Below are positions 21,285 to 30,837 of a stretch of DNA of 64,000 nucleotides, piece by piece. This DNA is from JBFLYH01 sp964630235 (GTDB taxonomy: Bacteria > Oederibacteriota > JAAXVQ01 > JAUVAV01), in assembly GCA_964630235.1 (NCBI GenBank), contig CAZVUO010000002.1, positions 248,001-312,000 on the forward strand, in the 5' to 3' direction. Both the position numbers and the translations under genes were made by a program. Under the pieces are notes generated by a model. It was not told the DNA's origin, did no database searches, and saw only the letters and a program-made list of their open reading frames with translations. Each line of letters begins with the position of its first letter. Position 1 is the first letter of the stretch.

Positions 21285-24200
21285 ATGAACATGCCCTCCA
21301 GAATTGGCCGTAACGTTTTCTTCGTTCTCGCGTCTCTGCTGATTCTCGCCCCACCCGCTCTGGCGGATATCTCCAGCGTCTCGGTCGCTGTCTCTCCCTC
21401 GACCGTCAATACCAACGCTCAATACACACTGAGCTTTACCACCGGCTCTTCGGGCGCGCTGGCCACCACGGACACCATAATCGCGGTATTCCCTGCCAAT
21501 ACCACTCTTGACAATTTCCCGGGTGGAGCAGGCGGCCAGGTGACAGTCAACGGCACCACGGCCACGGCCACGGCCGCCGGACAAACCTTGACCATTTCCG
21601 TTCCGCGCAGTGATATCGGCAATAACACGTCTGTCACGGTGATCATCACCACCGGCACCGACAACCTCGTCAACCCCAGCATTGCGGGCACCTCCTACCG
21701 CGTCACCATGAGCACTTCGGTCGAACCCAATGGCGTCAATTCCAGCACCTACTCAATCACCCTCTCAGGCACCACGGTCAACATTGACTCGGTAACCCCG
21801 AATCCCACTACCATAGGCAATTGGGCCTCTTACGATATCCAGTTCGACCTGGCCGCGGACGGCGATCTGTGGGGTTATGCCAGCACCATCACCGTCGTCT
21901 TCCCCAGCGATACGCTCGTGCAAAACGGCGCCATTAGCGGCATCACAATTGAAGGCGTGGCCGCGGCTTCGGCCACTGGCACGGCCGCCTCGCGCACGAT
22001 TGTCATCACCCCTTCCACCAGCATCGCCGGCGGCACCTCCAACCGCAACATCATCATTCCCTCCACGGCCCTGCGCAACCCAACCAGCGTCAACACGTAC
22101 ACCTTGACCGTGGCCACCAGCGCGCAGCCCGCGGGCACCAGCCCCAATTATTCAATCGGCCTGTTAGGGACCGCCATCAACGTGGATTCCGCGACGCCCA
22201 GCCCCAACACCATCGCCAACCTGTCCTCTTATGACATCCAGTTCGACATCGGCGCGAACGGCGGTCTGGCGGCCCACGCCAGCACCATCACCATCGTCTT
22301 CCCCAGCGACACCCGGGTGCAAAACGGCGCGATTGCCGGCGTCACGATAGACGGCGTGGCCGCGGGTTCGGCCACCGGCACCGCCGCCTCGCGCACCATT
22401 GTCGTCACCCCGGCCACGGACATCGCCGGCGGCACCACGAACATCAACGTGGTCATTCCCTCGACCGCCCTGCGCAATCCCACGACCGCCGCCAGTTACA
22501 ACTTGACCGTGGACACCAGCGTCCAGAACCAGGACACCAGCCCCAATTACACCATCACCACTTCCGGAACCAGCGTGGCCATTGATTTTGCAAGCCCCAC
22601 TCCCGCCACCATCGGCAATCCGGCTCAATATGACATCCAGTTCGACCTGGCCAGCGACGGCGGCCTGTTCGGCTGCAACAGCACGATTACGATTGTCTTT
22701 CCCAGCGATACGGTGGTGCAGAACGGCGCCATTGCCGGCGTTACGGTGGAAGGCGTGGCCGCGGCTTCGGCCACCGGCACCGCGGCCAGCCGCCAGATCA
22801 TCATCACCCCCTACCAAAGCCTCAACGGCGGAACCGGCAACGTGAATGTCGTCATTCCCGCCGCGTCCTTGCGCAACCCCACGACTGTCAGTTCCTTGTA
22901 CACCCTGACCGTGGACACCAGCGTTCAGAACCAGGGCATCAGCCCCACCTATTCAATCGGAACCTCCTCCACGCCGGTCACCGCAGGCACGGTCACGCCC
23001 AACCCGAACACCGTGGGCAACCCGTCCCAGTACACCGTGCTTTTCAACACCGCGTCGGACGGCGCTCTGGTCGCTAACACCAGCACCATCACCATCGTCT
23101 TCCCCAGCAACACCGCCGTGCAGAACGGCGCCATTGGCGGCATTACGGTCCAGGGGATCGCGGCTTTTAGCGCCACGGGTAACAGCGGCACGAGGACCAT
23201 CGTAGTGACCACAGGGACGAACGTCGCTGGCAGCACGAACAACGTTTCCGTGGTGATCCCCTCCACGGCTTTGACCAACCCCACCACCCCCAACACCTAC
23301 ACGCTGACCGTGGCGACCAGCGTCCAGCTCACGGCCGGCACCAGTCCGGGGTACACCATTGCGGGCTCCTCCACGCCCGTGACCGTGGTCTCGGTCACGC
23401 CCAATCCCACGACCATCGGCAATTACGCGCAGTATACCATTGATTTCAGCATTTCATCGGACGGCGCCCTGGTCGGCGGCTCCAGCACCATCACCGTCGC
23501 TTTCCCGGTTGGAACCGTGGTGGCCGGCGGCGCGATCGCCAATGTCACCGTGGAAGGCCTGGCCGCGACCTCGGCCACGGGCGACGCCGGGGCCCGCACC
23601 ATCACGATCACGCCCCAGCAGAGTTTCAGCGGCGGCACCGCCAACATCACCATCGTCATTCCCAGCACCGGCAGCGCGGTGCGCAATCCCACCACCGCGG
23701 CCAACTATACCCTGACCGTGGCCACCAGCGTGCAGCCCGCCGGCACCAGCCCCAACTACGCGATCAACACCTCCGGCACTGCCGTCACCGTGGTTTCCGC
23801 AACGCCCAGCCCCAACACCATCGGCAATATCGCTCAGTACACCATTGACTTCAATACCGCGTCCAACGGCGCCCTGGTCGGCGGCGTGAGCACGATCACC
23901 GTCACGTTCCCGGCTGGCACCGCGGTGGCCAACGGCGCGATCGCCAATGTGACCGTGGAAGGCACTGGTGCTTCTTCGGCCACGGGCAATTCCGGGGCCC
24001 GCACCATCACCATCACGCCCGCCCAGGACATCGCCGCCAGCACGAGCAACGTCACCATTTTCATTCCCTCCGCCGGCGGCGCGGTGCGCAACCCGCTGAT
24101 CGCCAACAGCTACACCTTGACCGTGGCCACCAGCGTTCAGCCCACTGCCGGCACCAGCCCCAGCTACACCATCGGCCTGTCCGGCACCAGCGTGAACATT

Positions 24201-27200
24201 GACTCCGTGCTCACCACTCCCGCGACCATCGGCAACCAGTCTTCCTACAACATCCAATTCGACCTCGCCAGCGACGGCGGCCTGGTCGGCAGCGCCAGCA
24301 CCATCACCATTGTCTTCCCCAGTGACACGGTCGTGCAGAACGGCGCCATTGCCGGCGTCACGGTGGAAGGCGTGGCCGCGGCTTCGGCCACCGGCACCGC
24401 CGCCTCGCGCACCATCGTAATCACGCCGGCCAATACCAACCTCACGGGCGGCTTCGCCAATGTCAACGTCATCATCCCGAGCACGGCCCTGCGCAACCCC
24501 ACCACAGCCGCCAGTTATACCCTGACCGTGGCCACCAGCGTGCAGCCCGCCGGCACCAGCCCCAGCTACACCATCGGCCTCTCCTCCACGGCCGTGGTCA
24601 TTACCAGCGTGAACCCCAGTCCCAACACCATCAGCCAGCCGGCTTCTTACACGGTTGACTTCAACACCGCGTCCGACGGCGCGCTCATCGGCGGCACCAG
24701 CCAGATCGTGGTCACCTTCCCCAGCGACACCGCGATCGGAAACGGCGCCATTCCCGGCACCACAGTGGAAGGCCTTGCCGCCACCTCGGCCACGGGCAAT
24801 TCCGGGGCCCGCACCATCACCATTGTGCCGGCCCAGAACCTCGCGGGCGGGACCACCAATATCACCCTCTTCATGCCCAGCAGCCGGATCAACAACCCGA
24901 CCAGCGCCGGCAATTACCAGCTGACGGTCTCTACCTCCGTGCAGCCCGCGGGCACCAGCCCGCAGTACGTGATCGGCATCTCGTCCACATCGGTCAATGT
25001 GGACAGCGTCTCGGCCTCGCCCGCGGTGATCGGCAACCCCGCGCTCTACACCATCCAATTCGACGTCAGCACGGACGGCGGCTTGACCGGCGGCGTGAGC
25101 ACCATTACCGTGACCTTTCCCTCGGATACGTTTGTAACCAACGGCGTGCTCGCCGGCATTACGGTAAATGGCACGGGCGCCACCTCGGCCACGGGCAACT
25201 CCGGCGCCCGCACCATCGCCATTATCCCCAGCCAGGACCTGCCCGGCGGGACCGCCAATGTGGTGCTGTCCATCCCAACCACGGCGGTCCGGAACCCCAC
25301 CACCACGGGCAACAAAACCCTGACCGTTGCCACCTCCCTCCAGCCGGCCGGCACCAGCCCGCAATACAGCATCACCACCTCGGGCACGGCCCTGGCCGTC
25401 GGCTCCGTCACGGTCTCGCCGAATGTCGTGGGCAACCAGGCCTCGTACCAATTTGACTTCAACACCGCTTCCGACGGCTATCTGATCGGCGGCACCAGCC
25501 AAATCGTCATCACCTTCCCCAGCGACACCAATGTCCCGAACGGCGCGATCGGCAGCGTCACGGTGGAAGGCACGGGCGCCACTTCAGCCACGGGCAATAC
25601 CGCGGCCCGCACCATTACCATTGTGCCAACGCAAAATATTACAGGCGGCACGAACGGCCTGACGGTGTTTATCCCCTCGGCCGGCGTGCGCAATCCCACT
25701 TCCACGGGAACTTACACCCTGACCGCCTACACCTCACCGCAGATCTCGGCTGGCACCAGCCCGAACTACACGATCGGTCAATCCGCCACCCCGGTCACCA
25801 TCGTGTCGGTCGTTCCCAGCCCCAGCACCATCGGCAACCAGGGCCAGTACACCATCAATTTCAACACCGCGGCCGACGGCGCCCTGGTGGGCAACGCGAG
25901 CCATATCCTGATCACCTTCCCCAATGACAGCGTGGTCACGAACGGCGCGATTGGCGGCGTGACGGTGGAAGGCTCGGCCGCCTTCTCGGCCATCGGCAGC
26001 GCGGCCAGCCGCACGATTGACATCGTTCCCTCCAACAACATCGCGGGCAGCTTTACCAACGTCACGGTCGTGATCCCCGCGTCCGCCGTGCGCAACCCCA
26101 CCACCGCCGCGAATTATACGCTCACTCTTTCCACGTCGCCCCAGCCCGTGGGCACCAGCCCCGCCTATGCCATCGGCCAGTCCAGCACGCTGGTCAACGT
26201 GACCGCGGTGGTCCCCAATCCCACGACCATCGGCAACCAGTCGCAGTACACCATTGACTTCAACACCAGCTCGGACGGCGCCCTGCTCGGCACTGTGAGC
26301 CAGATTATCGTCACCTTCCCCAGCGACACGGTCGTCCAAAACGGCGCCCTGGCCGGCGTGACCGTGGAAGGCGTGGCCGCCTCCTCGGCCACGGGCAACA
26401 GCGGGACCCGGACGGTCACCATCGTGCCCTCGCAGAACATTTCGGGCGGCGCTTCTTCGGTCACGCTCCTGATCCCCTCCACGATCCTGCGCAACCCCAC
26501 GACAATTAACACCTATACCCTGACCGTGGCCACGACGGTCCAGCCCGCGGGCACCAGCCCGGGTTACAGCATCGGCCAGAGCGGCACCGTGGTCAACGTG
26601 AGTGCCGTCACGCCCGCCCCGGCCACCATCGGCAACCCGGCGCAGTACACCATCGCCTTCACCACCAGCCCGGACGGCGCCCTGCTGGCCAGCACCAGCA
26701 CCATTACCCTGGTCTTCCCCAGCAACACGGCCGTCCAGAACGGCCCGATCTCCGGGATCACGGTCAACGGCGCCGCGCCAACCTCCGCCACCGGAAATTC
26801 AGGCGCCCGCAGCATTGTCATGACGATCAGCACGGCCATCGCGGCCAGCACGGCCGTCACGGTGGTCGTGCCCAGCTCCGCGTTGACCAATCCCACCACA
26901 GCCGGCAACTACCAGATGACGGTCGCGACCTCGGTCCAGCCCGCGGGCAACAGTCCACTGTACGGCATCGGTCTCTCGGCCACGCCCATCAGCGTGACCA
27001 GCGTGACCCCGGCGCCGGCCGTGGTCGGCAACCTGGCCGCCTATACCGTGGTGTTTAACACCAGCGCGGACGGCGCGATCCCGGCCGGCACCGGCAGCGT
27101 CATCATCACGTTCCCGCTCGACACCCTGGTTCCCAACGGCGCCCTGGCCAACATCACCATCAACGGCGCGCCGCCCACCACGGCCACCGGTGACACGGGC

Positions 27201-29654
27201 AACCGGCGCATCACCCTGGTGCCCAGCGCCAATATCGGCGCCAGCTCAACCGTTACGGTGGTTGTGCCCCTGTCCGTGGGTCTGCGCAACCCCACCACCA
27301 CGGGAAGCACCTTCACGCTCAGCGTCGCTTCCAGCGCCCAGCCTGCCGGCACCAGCCCGCAGTATGCGATCACCCAGTCCGCCACGGCCGTCGCCATCAC
27401 CAGCGTGACCCCCAACCCGACCACGGTCGGCAGCAACGCCCAGTACACGGTCCTCTTTTCCACCTCGGCGGACGGCCCGCTCTACAACGGCATCAGCCGC
27501 ATTTACCTCACCTTCCTGAGCAACACCTATGTGACCACGGGCGCGATCTCCGGAGTCACGGTCAACGGCACGCCGGCCACCGCGACCGGCAATGGCGCCA
27601 CGCAGGTCGTCAACATCCTGATCGGCGCGAACATCAGCGCCAGCACCGCGGTCACGGTCGTGATCCCTTCGGCTGACCTGCATAACCCGACCAACGCCGG
27701 CAATTACACGCTGACCGTGTCCACCACCGCCCAGCCCGCGGGCACCAGCCCGTCCTACGCGATCACCATCTCGTCCACGCCGGTCACGGTGACGCTGGTC
27801 ACGCCGACCAGCAACAATGTCAACACCCTGGCGGGGTACTCGGTTTACTTCACGACCGCCGTGGTTCTGCGCGGCGGCGCCAGCAGGGTTTTCCTCGTCT
27901 TCCCGCCGAGCACCGACGTGCCGAACGGCGCGATCGCCGGCGTCACGATCGGCGGAACACCCGCAACCTCGGCCATCGGAGACACGGCCTCCCGCACCAT
28001 TGTCGTGGTTCCTTCGGGCGATGTCGCGCCAGGCGCCACGGACACGATCATTCCCAACCCGGTCATCCTGAACCCCTCGATCCCAGGCTCGGTGCCCATG
28101 AACGTCAACACCACGGCCCAGCCCACGGGCACGCTGAATTACCCCATCAACCCCTCCTCGTCGGTCATCACCACGCCCAGCGTGGTGCCTAATCCCTCGC
28201 GGGCCGGGGAAATCGCCGAGTACGCCATTTCCTTCTCGGTGGGCGCGCACGGCCGGCTGGCCGGCGGCAACACCATCTCCGTGCTCTTCCCGGCCGGCAC
28301 GACCTTCCCCTCCGGCATCCCGGCCGGTTCGATCACGGTCAACGGCACGGGCAATACTGGCACGCACTACGCCGTGGGCAACTTCGTCCACGTCCTGGTG
28401 CCGCCCGGAGTCAACATCGCGAACAACGGCGCGGTCTCCCTGGTGTTCACCACCGCGGCCCTGATCCGCAATCCCGGCCAGGGCGGCGCGCGCCTGGATG
28501 ACGTGCACACGGACGCCGAACCCACGCCCGTGCCTTCCAACTTCTACGTCATCACCGCGGACAGCCAGATCTCCGCGGCCGATGTCACGCCCAACCCGAA
28601 CGCGCTCGGCGCCAACGCCGAATACACCGTGGTCTTCCGTCTGGGCACGTCCGGCAGTCTGGACGCGGGCGTGGACCATATCTATGTCGTGTTCAACAAC
28701 GCCACCACCCTGCCCCTGAGCGTCTCGAATCCCAGTTTGATCACGGTCAATGGCACGCCCGCGACCGCGGTCGCGAAAATCACCAACGGCTTCGACATCC
28801 GCTCCCCCATTGATATGGCGGCCGGCGCGCCGGACAAAACCATTACCATCATCTTCCGCACGGGAATCGGCATCTACAATCCCTCCCTGCCCGGGGATTA
28901 CACCCTCCAGGCGTATACCACCATCGAAAACACGCCGATCACCTCGAATCCCTACACCATCGCGCCTTCCACCTCCACCCGGATCACCCAGCCGGTGCTT
29001 GAACTGTCGCCCGCGTTCATCAACTCCTATGCCCGTTACCACATCACCTTCAATACGGGCGCCCTGGGCGGCCTGACCACGGGCGTCAGCAGCATTGACA
29101 TCGTCTTCCCCGCGGAATTCGCGCTGCCGTCGGCGATCGCCGCCGAGAACATCCTGGTGAACAATACCGCGCTCACCGCCGTTCCGGCGATTTCCGGCCA
29201 GACCCTGACCTTGACCGTGCCGGTGACCATCGCCCAGAGCGGGGCCGTGGACATCGTCATCCTCTCCACCAGCCAAATCCGCAATCCCTCGGTGGTGGGC
29301 ACCTACGCCCTGACTTTGTCCACCAGCAGCGAACCCACGCCCGTGGAGTCCACGGCCGTGACGATCCGTCCCTCCACCTGGACCGACGTGGTGGGATATC
29401 CCAACCCGCTTAAATGGGACGAATCGGCGAACAAGTCCTTCACCTTCCTGTTCATCCCGGATCAAACCGTCACCCTGCGCCTCTACACCCTGGACGGGAA
29501 GCTGGTGAAGACCATCACCAAGAACGACAACACGGACCGCATCGTTTGGAACGTGGACAACGAGCGCGGACGAACCGTGGCCAGCGGGATTTACCTGTAT
29601 GTCATCAAGGGGACAACGGGTGAAAAGCGCGGCAAGATCGGGTTCTTGAAATAA
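21285..29654 (+). CDS. Giant secreted protein of ~20 tandem Ig-like repeats with FlgD-like end
   Basis: A 2,789-residue protein. Signal peptide MNMPSRIGRNVFFVLASLLIL...ALA (cleavage about residue 26). It is followed by about 20 repeats of about 132 residues. Each opens with a motif like VTPNPTTIGN.AQYTIDF and continues with TITVVFPSDT.VQNGAI..VTVEG, then SATGN.GARTITI and VIPS.ALRNPT..NYTLTVATS.QPAGTSP. The all-beta pattern suggests a chain of Ig-like sandwiches forming a long stalk. The end (about residues 2695-2789) is VGYPNPLKWDE...VASGIYLYVIKG, a FlgD-Ig/sorting-type domain. Thr, Ser, Asn and Ala dominate; Cys is nearly absent. ATG 21285 is chosen because AAGGATGA precedes it and it begins the signal peptide. 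An S-layer, stalk or adhesin role is inferred. Confidence 0.85.
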   Translation: MNMPSRIGRNVFFVLASLLILAPPALADISSVSVAVSPSTVNTNAQYTLSFTTGSSGALATTDTIIAVFPANTTLDNFPGGAGGQVTVNGTTATATAAGQTLTISVPRSDIGNNTSVTVIITTGTDNLVNPSIAGTSYRVTMSTSVEPNGVNSSTYSITLSGTTVNIDSVTPNPTTIGNWASYDIQFDLAADGDLWGYASTITVVFPSDTLVQNGAISGITIEGVAAASATGTAASRTIVITPSTSIAGGTSNRNIIIPSTALRNPTSVNTYTLTVATSAQPAGTSPNYSIGLLGTAINVDSATPSPNTIANLSSYDIQFDIGANGGLAAHASTITIVFPSDTRVQNGAIAGVTIDGVAAGSATGTAASRTIVVTPATDIAGGTTNINVVIPSTALRNPTTAASYNLTVDTSVQNQDTSPNYTITTSGTSVAIDFASPTPATIGNPAQYDIQFDLASDGGLFGCNSTITIVFPSDTVVQNGAIAGVTVEGVAAASATGTAASRQIIITPYQSLNGGTGNVNVVIPAASLRNPTTVSSLYTLTVDTSVQNQGISPTYSIGTSSTPVTAGTVTPNPNTVGNPSQYTVLFNTASDGALVANTSTITIVFPSNTAVQNGAIGGITVQGIAAFSATGNSGTRTIVVTTGTNVAGSTNNVSVVIPSTALTNPTTPNTYTLTVATSVQLTAGTSPGYTIAGSSTPVTVVSVTPNPTTIGNYAQYTIDFSISSDGALVGGSSTITVAFPVGTVVAGGAIANVTVEGLAATSATGDAGARTITITPQQSFSGGTANITIVIPSTGSAVRNPTTAANYTLTVATSVQPAGTSPNYAINTSGTAVTVVSATPSPNTIGNIAQYTIDFNTASNGALVGGVSTITVTFPAGTAVANGAIANVTVEGTGASSATGNSGARTITITPAQDIAASTSNVTIFIPSAGGAVRNPLIANSYTLTVATSVQPTAGTSPSYTIGLSGTSVNIDSVLTTPATIGNQSSYNIQFDLASDGGLVGSASTITIVFPSDTVVQNGAIAGVTVEGVAAASATGTAASRTIVITPANTNLTGGFANVNVIIPSTALRNPTTAASYTLTVATSVQPAGTSPSYTIGLSSTAVVITSVNPSPNTISQPASYTVDFNTASDGALIGGTSQIVVTFPSDTAIGNGAIPGTTVEGLAATSATGNSGARTITIVPAQNLAGGTTNITLFMPSSRINNPTSAGNYQLTVSTSVQPAGTSPQYVIGISSTSVNVDSVSASPAVIGNPALYTIQFDVSTDGGLTGGVSTITVTFPSDTFVTNGVLAGITVNGTGATSATGNSGARTIAIIPSQDLPGGTANVVLSIPTTAVRNPTTTGNKTLTVATSLQPAGTSPQYSITTSGTALAVGSVTVSPNVVGNQASYQFDFNTASDGYLIGGTSQIVITFPSDTNVPNGAIGSVTVEGTGATSATGNTAARTITIVPTQNITGGTNGLTVFIPSAGVRNPTSTGTYTLTAYTSPQISAGTSPNYTIGQSATPVTIVSVVPSPSTIGNQGQYTINFNTAADGALVGNASHILITFPNDSVVTNGAIGGVTVEGSAAFSAIGSAASRTIDIVPSNNIAGSFTNVTVVIPASAVRNPTTAANYTLTLSTSPQPVGTSPAYAIGQSSTLVNVTAVVPNPTTIGNQSQYTIDFNTSSDGALLGTVSQIIVTFPSDTVVQNGALAGVTVEGVAASSATGNSGTRTVTIVPSQNISGGASSVTLLIPSTILRNPTTINTYTLTVATTVQPAGTSPGYSIGQSGTVVNVSAVTPAPATIGNPAQYTIAFTTSPDGALLASTSTITLVFPSNTAVQNGPISGITVNGAAPTSATGNSGARSIVMTISTAIAASTAVTVVVPSSALTNPTTAGNYQMTVATSVQPAGNSPLYGIGLSATPISVTSVTPAPAVVGNLAAYTVVFNTSADGAIPAGTGSVIITFPLDTLVPNGALANITINGAPPTTATGDTGNRRITLVPSANIGASSTVTVVVPLSVGLRNPTTTGSTFTLSVASSAQPAGTSPQYAITQSATAVAITSVTPNPTTVGSNAQYTVLFSTSADGPLYNGISRIYLTFLSNTYVTTGAISGVTVNGTPATATGNGATQVVNILIGANISASTAVTVVIPSADLHNPTNAGNYTLTVSTTAQPAGTSPSYAITISSTPVTVTLVTPTSNNVNTLAGYSVYFTTAVVLRGGASRVFLVFPPSTDVPNGAIAGVTIGGTPATSAIGDTASRTIVVVPSGDVAPGATDTIIPNPVILNPSIPGSVPMNVNTTAQPTGTLNYPINPSSSVITTPSVVPNPSRAGEIAEYAISFSVGAHGRLAGGNTISVLFPAGTTFPSGIPAGSITVNGTGNTGTHYAVGNFVHVLVPPGVNIANNGAVSLVFTTAALIRNPGQGGARLDDVHTDAEPTPVPSNFYVITADSQISAADVTPNPNALGANAEYTVVFRLGTSGSLDAGVDHIYVVFNNATTLPLSVSNPSLITVNGTPATAVAKITNGFDIRSPIDMAAGAPDKTITIIFRTGIGIYNPSLPGDYTLQAYTTIENTPITSNPYTIAPSTSTRITQPVLELSPAFINSYARYHITFNTGALGGLTTGVSSIDIVFPAEFALPSAIAAENILVNNTALTAVPAISGQTLTLTVPVTIAQSGAVDIVILSTSQIRNPSVVGTYALTLSTSSEPTPVESTAVTIRPSTWTDVVGYPNPLKWDESANKSFTFLFIPDQTVTLRLYTLDGKLVKTITKNDNTDRIVWNVDNERGRTVASGIYLYVIKGTTGEKRGKIGFLK
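21369..29370 (+). repeat. Twenty coding tandem repeats of about 396 bp
   Basis: Repeat units begin near 21369, 21777 and 22173, and then about every 396 bp. Units 2 to 16 are alike at DNA level; the run around GGCGTGGCCGCGGCTTCGGC recurs in several. Units 1 and 17 to 20 are more diverged. The gradient fits expansion from the middle. Confidence 0.85.
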
Positions 29655-29672
29655 AGCCGGTCTAAACGCAAA

Positions 29673-29709
29673 AGCCCGGCGGCCTCCTGCGAGGCCGCCG
29701 GGCTTTTTA
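29673..29709 (+). terminator. Strong intrinsic terminator
   Basis: A 14-bp perfect stem AGCCCGGCGGCCTC / GAGGCCGCCGGGCT with loop CTGC, flanked by AAA on the left and TTTTT on the right. It ends the giant gene. Confidence 0.95.
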
Positions 29710-29754
29710 ACAGAAACGCTCCCCAGCCTAAGGTCCTAGGCGACCGAAGGAAGT

Positions 29755-29797
29755 CCCGCAGATCCTCCCCAAATTCCTGCGCCAGGGATTGAGCGCC
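29755..29797. repeat. Short dispersed repeat, copy B
   Basis: CCCGCAGATCCTCCCCAAAT...GGGATTGAGCGCC. It matches 3190-3231 and again sits just past the stop of a minus-strand gene (stop at 29813-29815). Confidence 0.6.
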
Positions 29798-29812
29798 GCG
29801 GTCCAAAATCGC

Positions 29813-30061
29813 CTACTTGTACTGTTCGCTTAAATGGGTGATCTCCTCCCGGACGGCCTTGCCCTTGGCGGGATTAGTGAAATTTTCGACGGACTGCCCG
29901 ATCCATTCGGCCAACTGCGGCAGATCGCGGCCCGTGATGACATCAGGCGTTTTGTTCAGCCGACCGCACTGGGTCTTTAAAATCGGCCCGGGAAACGAGC
30001 AGTAGCTGCGGATGATCTCAAACAACCGCTGGCTGATGGGGTTGAATTTCATTGTTTCCAT
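29813..30061 (-). CDS. Small unknown protein downstream of V4R gene
   Basis: An 82-residue soluble protein of mixed helices with two cysteines (SYCSFPGPILKTQCGRL) and no signal peptide. Not recognised. It follows the V4R gene on the same strand with 18 bases between, so co-transcription is likely. ATG 30061 is used; ATG 30052 is possible and neither has a strong ribosome site. Confidence 0.6.
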   Translation of the reverse strand: METMKFNPISQRLFEIIRSYCSFPGPILKTQCGRLNKTPDVITGRDLPQLAEWIGQSVENFTNPAKGKAVREEITHLSEQYK

Positions 30062-30079
30062 AGAAGGCTGTCCGGTCCT

Positions 30080-30718
30080 TTAGCGCTTATAAAACTCCTT
30101 GGCGTAACCATCCAGCTTATCGTAAGGCGCCATGATGAACTCGCAACGCGGATCTCCGCAGGCGGTGCAGGTCATCTCCCGGGCGTGCACCTCCACGCCG
30201 TAGGCTTCCGAACACCAGCCGGCTGAGTACCCGGCGCTGAAATAGCAGATCGGATTCGTCGGCTTGGTCCCCTTGCGCTTATAGATCTCGGATTCAAAGG
30301 TGTTGGGGTGCTGGTAGTGCAGGAAATAATTCTGATCGGGGGAAGGCTTGGAGCTGGGGTAGATGTCCACAAAGGCCCAGCCGCTGTAAGCAAAATGCAC
30401 CGGCCCCGTGGACAGTTTCTCGTTAGGATCGGTCAGTTTGCGGTTGATGGAGAAATCCTTGGAATCGGACCTGCCGATGATGCGGGCCATGTTGTAGATG
30501 AACTCCTGGGCTTGCTCCATCCCAAAGGACTTCTCCAGCTGGTCGAACAAGGCTACAAACAACCCCTCGCCTCGGATGAGGATGTACCGTTCGCCGCCGA
30601 TGTGAATGGTTCCCTTGCTGGGCTCATGCTTGAACTCTTTGAACAGGGCGTCGACGTATTTCTCGGCGACTTGAAACAGCGGTTCGAAGGGCGCGGGCAC
30701 TTTAACGGTTTTGACCAT
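30080..30718 (-). CDS. V4R-domain protein (putative hydrophobic-ligand sensor)
   Basis: A 212-residue protein. The C-terminal V4R (4-vinyl reductase) domain is clear from YSAGWCSEAYGVEVHAREMTC and ACGDPRCEFIMAP. Its conserved Cys residues bind metal or shape the pocket for small hydrophobic ligands such as tetrapyrroles or aromatic compounds. The N-terminal 110 residues resemble the regulatory half of XylR_N-type proteins (RGEGLFVALFDQLEKSFG). There is no DNA-binding or output domain, so it would act as a stand-alone sensor or enzyme subunit. AGGAGG precedes ATG 30718. Confidence 0.85.
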   Translation of the reverse strand: MVKTVKVPAPFEPLFQVAEKYVDALFKEFKHEPSKGTIHIGGERYILIRGEGLFVALFDQLEKSFGMEQAQEFIYNMARIIGRSDSKDFSINRKLTDPNEKLSTGPVHFAYSGWAFVDIYPSSKPSPDQNYFLHYQHPNTFESEIYKRKGTKPTNPICYFSAGYSAGWCSEAYGVEVHAREMTCTACGDPRCEFIMAPYDKLDGYAKEFYKR

Positions 30719-30837
30719 TTCCAGCCTCCTGGTTTAATGGATTGATACCCTGAGCATCGGTTTTTCTCATTGCCGCCTAAGTGCTTTCGTCCAGATTACA
30801 TCTTTCGGGGGTCACCTGCCATCATTTTTAAGGTTTT

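Noticed and set aside
23454..25502. 682-residue open frame on the minus strand
   Set aside because: Same reason: antisense of the repeats, with periodicity equal to the 396 bp unit.
27246..29465. 739-residue open frame on the minus strand
   Set aside because: Shadow of the giant repeat protein. Its Gly/Arg/Asp-rich low-complexity translation follows the repeat period of the real gene.
21285..29654. Type IX secretion substrate
   Set aside because: The C-terminal domain is similar in shape, but no T9SS gene is in the window; kept only as a hypothesis.
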